From positions 552,220-616,219 of the forward strand of contig CP140044.1 in assembly GCA_039830045.1 (NCBI GenBank): DNA of 64,000 nt. Reading direction: 5' to 3'. Each line of letters starts with the position of its first letter. Positions within the stretch are counted from its first letter, which is position 1. The notes beneath the pieces are model-generated. The model was not told where the DNA came from, made no database searches, and saw only the letters and a list, made by a program, of their open reading frames with translations. This document shows positions 57,017 to 64,000 of this stretch, in pieces. The DNA is from Buchnera aphidicola (Floraphis choui) (GTDB lineage Bacteria > Pseudomonadota > Gammaproteobacteria > Enterobacterales > Enterobacteriaceae). The translations under genes were made by a program, and so were the position numbers.

Positions 57017-58231
57017 ATGAAACTTCCTATTTATTTAGATTACGCAGCAACAACACCAATGGAACCTCAAGTTATGGAAAAAATGATAAAATTTCTGACA
57101 TTAGAAGGTACATTTGGAAATCCAGCTTCCCGTTCACACCAATTTGGATGGAAAGCAGAAGAAGCAGTTGATATTGCAAGAAATCAAATTTCTGAACTAA
57201 TTAATGCAGATCCTAGAGAAATTGTTTTTACTTCAGGTGCCACTGAATCTAATAATTTAGCAATTAAAGGTGCTACAGACTTTTACAAAAAAAAAGGAAA
57301 TCACATTATCACCAGTAAAACAGAACACAAAGCAGTATTAGATCCTTGCAAATATCTAGAAAATAAAGGATTTCGCGTAACATATTTAAATCCATTAAAA
57401 AATGGAATAATCAATTCAAAACAACTAAAAAACAGTATCTGTGAAAATACTATACTTGTTTCCATTATGCATGTAAATAATGAAACTGGTGTAATACAAA
57501 ATATTCAATATTTATCCGAAATTTGTGCTCACTATGGAATCTTATTTCATGTTGATGCTACCCAAAGTATAGGAAAATTACATATTAATTTAAAAAAATT
57601 AAAAGTAGACTTAATGTCATTTTCCGCACATAAAATTTACGGTCCTAAAGGTATTGGTGCATTATACGTTCGGAGAAAACCTCGCGTACGATTATCTGCA
57701 CAAATTCACGGAGGAGGACACGAAAGAGGTATGAGATCAGGTACTTTACCTGTACATCAAATCGTAGGTATGGGAATAGCATATCATCTCGCTAAAAAAA
57801 ATATAAATAACGACTATATATATTTAATTAATCTTCGAAATTATTTATGGGATGGACTTAAAAATATTGAAGAAGTATATTTAAATAGCAATCTAAAAAA
57901 TGGGGCACCACATATATTAAATGTTAGTTTCAACTATATAGAAGGTGAATCTTTAATAATGGCATTAAAAGACATAGCAATTTCATCAGGTTCAGCTTGT
58001 ACATCAGCTAGTCTAGAGCCTTCATATGTACTTCGAGCTTTAGGCGTAAAAGATGAATTAGCTCATAGCTCTATTCGTTTTTCTATTGGACGTTTTACTA
58101 CTAAATCAGAAATAGACTATACTATTAAAATAGTACGAAAATCTATTGACCGTCTAAGAAATCTATCACCACTTTGGGAAATGTTTAAATCTGGAATTAA
58201 TTTAGATACTGTAAATTGGACACATGATTAA
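57017..58231 (+). CDS. iscS: Cysteine desulfurase IscS
   Basis: This PLP enzyme takes sulfur from cysteine for Fe-S clusters and tRNA thiolation. The product is 404 residues, as in E. coli. The PLP lysine is in FSAHKIYGPKGIG, and the mobile-loop cysteine in SSGSACTSASLEPS. It heads the cluster iscS-iscU-hscB-hscA-fdx; the regulator gene iscR, first in E. coli, is absent, so regulation by cluster status is probably lost. Confidence 0.98.
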   Translation: MKLPIYLDYAATTPMEPQVMEKMIKFLTLEGTFGNPASRSHQFGWKAEEAVDIARNQISELINADPREIVFTSGATESNNLAIKGATDFYKKKGNHIITSKTEHKAVLDPCKYLENKGFRVTYLNPLKNGIINSKQLKNSICENTILVSIMHVNNETGVIQNIQYLSEICAHYGILFHVDATQSIGKLHINLKKLKVDLMSFSAHKIYGPKGIGALYVRRKPRVRLSAQIHGGGHERGMRSGTLPVHQIVGMGIAYHLAKKNINNDYIYLINLRNYLWDGLKNIEEVYLNSNLKNGAPHILNVSFNYIEGESLIMALKDIAISSGSACTSASLEPSYVLRALGVKDELAHSSIRFSIGRFTTKSEIDYTIKIVRKSIDRLRNLSPLWEMFKSGINLDTVNWTHD

Positions 58232-58259
58232 TCATAAATATCCAAATAGGAAAAATAAA

Positions 58260-58646
58260 ATGACTTATAGCAAAAAAGTATTAGATCATTATGAAAATCC
58301 ACGAAACGTAGGCTCATTTTCTAATTCTGATTCTAATATTGGAAGTGGTTTAGTAGGAGCTCCAGCATGCGGAGATGTAATGAAATTACAAATAAAAGTA
58401 GATGATAACGATATTATAAAAGATGCTCGCTTTAAAACTTATGGATGTGGATCAGCAATTGCTTCTAGTTCTTTAATTACAGAATGGATCATAGGAAAAT
58501 CATTATCAGAAGCTGAAAATATTAAAAATACTAACATAGCAGAAGAACTTGATTTGCCTCCAGTAAAAATACACTGTTCTATTTTAGCTGAAGATGCGAT
58601 TAAAGCTGCAATTACCAATTATAGAAGTAAAAAAAAGAAAAAATAA
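58260..58646 (+). CDS. iscU: Fe-S cluster scaffold IscU
   Basis: This scaffold is where [2Fe-2S] clusters are built. It is 128 residues from the ATG at 58260, the E. coli length. AGGAAAA is at good spacing and homology begins at TYSKKVLDHYENP, so the frame upstream to 58224 is not used. The three cysteines are in GAPACGD, YGCGSA and IHCS, the last following the HscA-binding LPPVK motif. LPPVK is kept, so HscA recognition should persist. Confidence 0.98.
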   Translation: MTYSKKVLDHYENPRNVGSFSNSDSNIGSGLVGAPACGDVMKLQIKVDDNDIIKDARFKTYGCGSAIASSSLITEWIIGKSLSEAENIKNTNIAEELDLPPVKIHCSILAEDAIKAAITNYRSKKKKK

Positions 58647-58682
58647 AACTTTAAAATACTTATATAAATATAAAAAACATAA

Positions 58683-58719
58683 AAACGTGTTGAAAACTTA
58701 AATTCATTTCAACACGTTT
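58683..58719 (+). terminator. Hairpin between iscU and hscB
   Basis: Perfect 13-base arms, 58683-58695 (AAACGTGTTGAAA) and 58707-58719, enclose an 11-base loop. The stem has five G-C pairs, unusual in this genome. It sits about 40 bases after iscU, exactly where iscA lies in E. coli. It could be a terminator, an attenuator, or a processing/stability element setting iscU above hscB-hscA-fdx levels. Confidence 0.5.
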
Positions 58720-58764
58720 AAAATTAATCAAAAATAATCTAATTTTAATAAAAAGTACAAATAT

Positions 58765-59271
58765 ATGAATTACTTTCAATTATTCAATCTGCCTCAAAAA
58801 TTCGAAATTAATATAGAAAAACTTAAATTACAATTTTATAAATTACAAAAACAATATCACCCTGATATAAGTGATAACATTTTCGAAAACAAAAATAATA
58901 AATATTTAGACAAATCTATAAGTATAAATAAAGGATATCAAACTCTTAAAGATCCATTAAAACGAGCCGAACACTTATTATTACTAAATTCATATGATTT
59001 TAAAAAAAAACAAAAAGAACTATCTGAAAATATATTTCTCTATAAACAGCTAGAATTATATGAAAAACTAGACAAATTAAAAAAAAACATTAAAAAAAAA
59101 CTAGAATTACATAACTTTTATAATAATATTAAAAACAAAAAAAAGTGCTATTTACTAGAATTAGAATTAATGCTGGATAAAAAAAATTGGAAATTAGCAG
59201 CAACTATATTATATAAGCTATTTTTTTATAAAAAGCTTGAAGAAAAATTAGAAAACGTTGAAAATATATAA
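58765..59271 (+). CDS. hscB: Co-chaperone HscB
   Basis: This J-domain protein brings IscU to HscA and stimulates its ATPase. The product is 168 residues (E. coli 171). The N-terminal J domain keeps the HPD triad in QKQYHPDIS at about residues 31-39. The C-terminal three-helix region, which binds IscU in E. coli, is Lys-rich and diverged. hscA follows after about 25 bases. Confidence 0.94.
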   Translation: MNYFQLFNLPQKFEINIEKLKLQFYKLQKQYHPDISDNIFENKNNKYLDKSISINKGYQTLKDPLKRAEHLLLLNSYDFKKKQKELSENIFLYKQLELYEKLDKLKKNIKKKLELHNFYNNIKNKKKCYLLELELMLDKKNWKLAATILYKLFFYKKLEEKLENVENI

Positions 59272-59297
59272 CGTTAAATATTAAATTGAGAACATTA

Positions 59298-60830
59298 ATG
59301 ATTACAATTAAAAAAATTAATAAAAATTCAAAAAAAAATATACATAATACTATCAATGATAGTATATCATTCGGTATCGATTTTGGAACTACCTACTCAC
59401 TAATAGCTACTACTATATCAAAAGAAACTACTATAATTTCTGATGAAGAAAATCGCATACTTTTACCTTCAATAGTAAACTATAGTCATTCTAAACCTAT
59501 TGTAGGATGGCCTGCTAAAAATATGGTTATAAGCGATCCCATTAATACAATAACTTCAATAAAACGCTTAATCGGGCATTCTTTAGAAGAAATCAAAAAA
59601 TTATATCCTCATTTACCTTATCACTTTAAAAAAAATAAAAACAATACTGTTTCATTTATTATAAATAATCACATAATAAGTACTATTAACGTATCAAATC
59701 AAATTTTTAACAAATTAAAAAAACGTGCAGTGTCTTTATTTAATAAAGAAATAAATGGAGTAGTGATTACTGTCCCAGCAAATTTTAATGATATACAAAG
59801 ACAAGAAATAAAAAAATCAGCAGAACTTTCAGGTTTAAATGTATTGCGTTTAATAAATGAACCCACTGCAGCAGCAATTGCATACGGACTGCAATTAAAA
59901 GAAAAAGGAATTATTGCAATATACGATTTAGGTGGAGGAACATTCGATATTTCCATACTAAACTTAGATAATAATATCTTTGAAGTATTATCTACTTCTG
60001 GTAGTACTAATTTAGGAGGAGATGATATCGATTATTTATTATTCAATTACATAAAAAATAAAATCATACCATTTCAATTAAATGATATATCATCAGAAAA
60101 AGAACTATTAAATCTTGCCCAATCAATTAAAATTCAATTAAGTTCTAAATATTATGTAACTGCTGCATTTAAATCACATAATTTTTGTATTACTCGAATG
60201 GAGTTTAATAACATAATTCAACCTATTATTTCAGAAACATTAATTATCTGTAGAAATTCATTAAAAGCTGCTAAAATTTCCATAAATAACGTAAACTTTA
60301 TTGTTTTAGTAGGAGGATCAACATATATCCCAGCAATAAGACAGCATGTCACAAAATATTTTAAAAAATCTCCTTTATTTTCAATTAATCCAGAACAAGT
60401 TGTAGTCGTAGGAGCAGCTATCCAAGCTAATATGCTAACCAAAGAAAATAAAAAAAATAATATTATATTATTAGATGTAATTCCTTTATCATTAGGCATT
60501 GAAATAATGGGAAATATGGTTGAAAAAATAATTTTCAAAAATACTAAACTTCCTATTTCACAAACAAGACAATTTACAACTTTTAAAGATAAACAAAAAT
60601 CTATATTAATTCACATTTTGCAAGGAGAAGGAAATTTAGTACATGATTGCCAATCTTTATCGAAATTTGTACTAACAGAAATACCAGAAAAACCAGCTGG
60701 AAAAATAATTATTATTGTAAAATTTCAAATAGACGTCAGTGGTTTATTAACTGTTACAGCTAAAATAAAATCGACAAAAATTAAAAAAAATATATTAGTT
60801 AATCCTATTTATAAATTAAATACATTATAA
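59298..60830 (+). CDS. hscA: Fe-S chaperone HscA lacking the helical lid
   Basis: This specialised Hsp70 releases clusters from IscU. From the ATG at 59298 the product is 510 residues, about 105 fewer than E. coli (616). An in-frame TTG at 59286 is less likely. The ATPase domain is complete: GIDFGTTYSLIA, NEPTAAAIAYG, IYDLGGGTFDIS and LVGGSTYIPAIRQ. The beta-sandwich peptide-binding domain is present (DVIPLSLGIE, FTTFKDKQKSILIHILQGE) and the protein stops just after it. The alpha-helical lid domain is missing and not found downstream in any frame. Confidence 0.94.
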   Translation: MITIKKINKNSKKNIHNTINDSISFGIDFGTTYSLIATTISKETTIISDEENRILLPSIVNYSHSKPIVGWPAKNMVISDPINTITSIKRLIGHSLEEIKKLYPHLPYHFKKNKNNTVSFIINNHIISTINVSNQIFNKLKKRAVSLFNKEINGVVITVPANFNDIQRQEIKKSAELSGLNVLRLINEPTAAAIAYGLQLKEKGIIAIYDLGGGTFDISILNLDNNIFEVLSTSGSTNLGGDDIDYLLFNYIKNKIIPFQLNDISSEKELLNLAQSIKIQLSSKYYVTAAFKSHNFCITRMEFNNIIQPIISETLIICRNSLKAAKISINNVNFIVLVGGSTYIPAIRQHVTKYFKKSPLFSINPEQVVVVGAAIQANMLTKENKKNNIILLDVIPLSLGIEIMGNMVEKIIFKNTKLPISQTRQFTTFKDKQKSILIHILQGEGNLVHDCQSLSKFVLTEIPEKPAGKIIIIVKFQIDVSGLLTVTAKIKSTKIKKNILVNPIYKLNTL

Positions 60831-61012
60831 ATTTATAACAAAAAAATAAATAATCTTCGTATAAATCATAAAAATATCATATAATTTATTTATATATATC
60901 AAAAATACAAATAATTGATTGTTCAAAAGAATCATTTTATTCACAATAAAAGTTTTATTAATACATTTAAAAAAATCAATATAACTAATTAAAATATAAG
61001 ACTATACATACT

Positions 61013-61339
61013 ATGCCAAAAATTACATTTCTACCTCATAAAATATTATTACCAAAAGGCGGGACCTTTTACGCTAAAGAAGGAGAAACAATTTTAGAAG
61101 TTGCACTAAAAAATAACATAAATATTGAACATTCTTGCAATAGAGCTTGTGTATGTACTACATGTCATTGCTTTATAAAAAAAGGATATTCTTCTTTATC
61201 AATATGTCAAGAAGAAGAAGAAGATATCCTGGACAAAGCATGGGGAGTACAACCAAATAGCAGACTTAGTTGTCAAGCTAAAGTTATAAATCATGACATA
61301 GAAGTTGAAATTCCTATATATACAATAAATCAATTTTAA
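61013..61339 (+). CDS. fdx: [2Fe-2S] ferredoxin of the Isc system
   Basis: It supplies electrons for Fe-S cluster assembly. The product is 108 residues (E. coli 111). The cluster cysteines are C42, C48, C51 and C87, in SCNRACVCTTCHC and RLSCQAK, the adrenodoxin-type arrangement. The end DIEVEIPIYTINQ matches E. coli. About 180 bases separate it from hscA, more than in E. coli. It is convergent with der. Confidence 0.97.
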   Translation: MPKITFLPHKILLPKGGTFYAKEGETILEVALKNNINIEHSCNRACVCTTCHCFIKKGYSSLSICQEEEEDILDKAWGVQPNSRLSCQAKVINHDIEVEIPIYTINQF

Positions 61340-61396
61340 AATTTCAAACTTATATTGTATAAAAACAAAGATATTTAATAAAATTATTATTAAATA

Positions 61397-62772
61397 CTAC
61401 TTTAAAAAAGGATTTTTATTATTTTTAAAATAAAAATGTATAGGATTTCCTACTAATTTTAAAGTTTTTATAAAATAATTAGAAAGATATTGTTTGTAAT
61501 TACTTGAAAGATGATTAAGTTTATTTCCATGAACAATAATTTTTAATGGATTTTGATCACCTAAATGAGCATATTTTAATTTTATTCTAACTCCCCTTAT
61601 CATAGGAGGTTGATACTTTTCCACAGCTAAATTCATGATTTCTGTCAGTCTTGAAGTATTTAATTTTTTTATAGAGTTCTGAAATATTTTATCAATTAAT
61701 TCGAAAATTTTCTTTACCCCTAATCCATTAATAGCAGAAATAAAATGAACTACTCCAATTTTCATTATTTTCAAACGTTCTAACGATACGAGCTTTCTCT
61801 TATCATATTGAGATATTTTATCGCATTTATTAAATAATATAACTACTCCACAACCACTATCAATAATATAGTTAAATAAAAATAAATCTTGATTAGAGAT
61901 AACATCTGTAGCGTCTAACATTAATATAACTACATTAGCTAATTTAATAGAATGCAATGATTTTTCAATTGAAAATTTCTCTACATAATTAGAAATTTTA
62001 TTTTTTCTTCTTATACCAGCTGTATCAATAAAAACATAGTTTTTATTTTCATATGTAATAACATTCCAAATACTATCCCTAGTAGTTCCTGGATAATCAT
62101 CAACAATCATTCTATTTTCATTCAGAATATTATTAATTAAAGTTGACTTACCTACATTTGGTTTACCGATAACAGCTATCTTGATAAAATTAACATTTTT
62201 TTCTAATCGTGTCTTTCCTTTTTCTCTTTCAAAAATACTAAAAAATAAAGATTTTCTTTCATCGTAATTTGAAGTATTTAATTTTAATAAGTTTAAAAAA
62301 TATTTTTGAATTAAAATTGTTATACCTATCCCATTAGTAGCAGAAACAGCATGAATTTCTGAAAAACCTAAAGAATAAAAATCTACTTTTTCTAATACAG
62401 GATCTAATCCATCTATTTTATTAACAATAACTAATACATTTTTTTTATATGTTCTAATTATGTCAGCTACATTAAAATCTTCATTTACTAATCCATCTCT
62501 AGCGCTAACTACAAAACAAATTAAATCAGCTTCTCTAATAGAAGATATAACTTGCTCTAAAATTTTTTGATCTATATTTTTTTTTTACTATTTATTCCAG
62601 CAGTATCAATAACAGTAATTACTTTATCTTGAATTTTTATATATCCATATTTTCGATCTCTAGTCAATTTTAAACAATTTGAAACCAGTGCATTACGTGA
62701 ATTAGTTAACCTATTAAATAAAGTAGACTTACCAACGTTAGTTCTTCCTATCAATGCAATTACAGGAAACAT
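61397..62772 (-). CDS. der: Ribosome-assembly GTPase Der, interrupted by a frameshift at an A10 tract
   Basis: Der (EngA) has two tandem GTPase domains and helps 50S assembly. Codons from the ATG at 62772 give GTPase 1 (ALIGRTNVGKST) up to a stop just after a run of ten A (plus-strand T run 62577-62586). If one A is added, the frame continues without stops through READLICFVVSARDG and NKIDGLD, then GTPase 2 with IGKPNVGKST, DYPGTTRDS and DTAGIRRK. The total is 458 residues (E. coli 490). The second part alone is open from 62110 to 61397. The basic C-terminal tail of E. coli Der is missing after NPFLK. All other sequence is intact, so slippage during transcription, or a sequencing error, is more likely than a dead gene. 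Confidence 0.88.
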
Positions 62773-62841
62773 AATAATTATTATCTCTCATATTATCATT
62801 CATTATTCTTTGTTATTTATAAATTATATAAAAATTTAATT

Positions 62842-63450
62842 TCATTTCTTAATACTATTTAATTTTATATTTATGATTTCTTTTAATTGTTCCTTATTTT
62901 GAAAATATAAACTTTTTTCCCATTCTAAAATAGCTTGTTTTATATTATTTAATGCAAAAAAAACATCTCCTTTAAAATTATATTTAATGCTCTTCCAATC
63001 ATCATCTATTATATGATTAATAGTTTGAATTGAATCTATTTTTTTGTTTAATTGAAACTGTATCTTAGAAAGATTTAAAATCATTATGTTAAAAATATTT
63101 ACATCAGAAGCATATACCAAATTTTTTTTTAATACTAAATAAGCATCTTGTAATACATTATTATTTACATACATTTTAGCTAATTGCAATGATGCCAAAG
63201 AACCATAAACATTACTTTTATTCATCTCAATAAATTTAATTATTCTATCCATAGATTTTTTATTATTATAATTAATGTTTTTAATAATTTTTTCGTAATC
63301 CTCTATATATACAAAACGATTTAAATAAAATTTATCAAAATAAAAAAAAAGAAAAACAAAAACTAAAAAAAACAAAAATATACCACTTTTTTGTACATAA
63401 TTTAACTTACTATGTATTTTATACTTTTTTTTTAAACATATTTTAAACAC
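62842..63450 (-). CDS. yfgM: YfgM family membrane-anchored TPR protein
   Basis: This ancillary SecYEG-translocon protein partners with PpiD in E. coli. The product is 202 residues (E. coli 206). A basic N-terminus precedes one membrane segment at about 22-40, then a periplasmic TPR region whose best match is NVYGSLASLQLAKMYVNNN. The longest frame begins with GTG at 63450, and no ATG is available before the membrane segment, so the start is uncertain. In E. coli bamB lies between yfgM and der; here it is deleted. Confidence 0.88.
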   Translation of the reverse strand: MFKICLKKKYKIHSKLNYVQKSGIFLFFLVFVFLFFYFDKFYLNRFVYIEDYEKIIKNINYNNKKSMDRIIKFIEMNKSNVYGSLASLQLAKMYVNNNVLQDAYLVLKKNLVYASDVNIFNIMILNLSKIQFQLNKKIDSIQTINHIIDDDWKSIKYNFKGDVFFALNNIKQAILEWEKSLYFQNKEQLKEIINIKLNSIKK

Positions 63451-64000
63451 TTATCATATCAAAAATTAATAAAAATCTTGAAAGTACCAAATCACAATAT
63501 AAACACGTTTGAATAAACATAAGTATACTATGAAATATTCAAAAAACATACCTAAAATTTATTATTTGTATACATATATCATTTATAAGCTATTAATAAA
63601 ATTAATACTAAAAATTTTATATTAATTTAACATCCTATATAAATAATATTTCCAAAATTTCTCAATTTATTCATCAAAATCATACTTGTTTAAAAAGTCA
63701 AATCTGCAAAATAAATAAGTATATATAAATATATTTATATATACTCAATATATTTATATATACTCAATAAATAAATAAGTATATATAAATATATTTATAT
63801 ATACTCAATATATTTATATATACTCAATAAATAAATATTTATATATACTCAATAAATAAATAAGTATATATAAATATATTTATATATACTCAATATATTT
63901 ATATATACTCAATAAATAAATAAGTATATATAAATATATTTATATATACTCAATATATTTATTATAATATTGCATTAAACATATTAATTAGAGATTATCA
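63451..64000. other. Intergenic region at the right edge
   Basis: This is 550 bases without a gene. The left part is plain AT-rich sequence; the right part is the 60-bp tandem repeat listed separately. In E. coli hisS lies upstream of yfgM, but it is not reached inside the window. Confidence 0.6.
63709..63962. repeat. 60-bp tandem repeat with embedded 26-bp perfect palindromes
   Basis: Full 60-base units lie at 63709-63768, 63769-63828 and 63854-63913, with a partial unit at 63914-63962 and a 25-base partial at 63829-63853. Each unit carries two copies of TATATTTATATATACTCAAT and one perfect 26-base palindrome that runs from GTATATATAAAT to its mirror ATTTATATATAC. The palindromes lie at 63719-63744, 63779-63804, 63864-63889 and 63924-63949. 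Copies are essentially identical, implying recent expansion or homogenisation. Function is unknown. Confidence 0.9.

Noticed and set aside
61372..61396. AT-only hairpin between fdx and der
   Set aside because: The 10-bp stem contains no G-C pair; expected many times by chance in this window, although the convergent position would suit a terminator.
63709..63962. CRISPR array
   Set aside because: The repeats are directly abutting 60-bp units with no unique spacers, and no cas gene is present.

Overview
The window is a stretch of the chromosome of an obligate insect endosymbiont, almost certainly Buchnera aphidicola (Gammaproteobacteria, from aphids). The signs are extreme A+T richness, long AT-only spacers, slightly shortened but highly E. 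coli-like proteins, and the gene set expected of Buchnera: essential amino-acid biosynthesis (leu, trp, ilv, dapF), a reduced isc cluster, mannitol uptake, and tRNA genes mostly without an encoded CCA. Both the leucine genes (4459-9578) and trpEG (37360-39504) lie among chromosomal genes. In many aphids these genes are on Buchnera plasmids, so the window points to a lineage with chromosomal copies, such as those of Eriosomatinae/Pemphiginae hosts. The species call is an inference.

Layout. 0.5-4.3 kb: dnaB, then gshB-yqgE-yqgF. 4.5-9.6 kb, minus strand: leucine genes in the permuted order leuB-leuC-leuD-leuA. 10-15.6 kb: yggS, trmB, mutY-yggX, murI, sbcB. 15.7-20.3 kb: tRNA-Asn, tRNA-Ile2, pyrE, dut, rpsF-rpsR-rplI, purA. 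20.4-30.5 kb, minus strand: hflK-hflC, miaA, a 1.4-kb gene-free stretch, mtlA-mtlD, pgi. 31.3-36.9 kb: orn, tRNA-Gly, a frame-disrupted amiB, rpmE, a very short ftsN, hslV-hslU, zapB. 37.4-48.3 kb: trpE-trpG, fpr, coaD, a 395-residue orphan gene, pitA, an MFS transporter, dapF, cyaY. 48.5-56.8 kb, minus strand: tRNA-Pro/His/Arg, rho, trxA, rep, ilvC, ilvD, tRNA-Trp. 57-61.3 kb: iscS-iscU-hscB-hscA-fdx. 61.4-63.5 kb, minus strand: der (broken at an A10 tract) and yfgM. The right edge, 63.7-64.0 kb, is a 60-bp tandem repeat carrying perfect 26-bp palindromes.

Functionally, leuABCD, ilvC/ilvD and trpEG supply branched-chain amino acids and tryptophan to the host, and dapF serves lysine and peptidoglycan synthesis. 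MtlA, MtlD and Pgi feed sugar into glycolysis. The Isc proteins and CyaY make Fe-S clusters for clients such as LeuC, IlvD and MutY. FtsN, ZapB, AmiB, MurI and DapF show that a reduced division and wall machinery is kept.

The most notable points are: a mini-FtsN that keeps only the FtsA-contact, membrane and essential segments; a lidless HscA; a Rep helicase lacking the tail that binds DnaB in E. coli; der and amiB readable only if homopolymer slippage corrects the frame; the orphan at 41.8-43.0 kb; and the palindromic tandem repeat. I found no CRISPR array, insertion sequence, prophage or rRNA gene.
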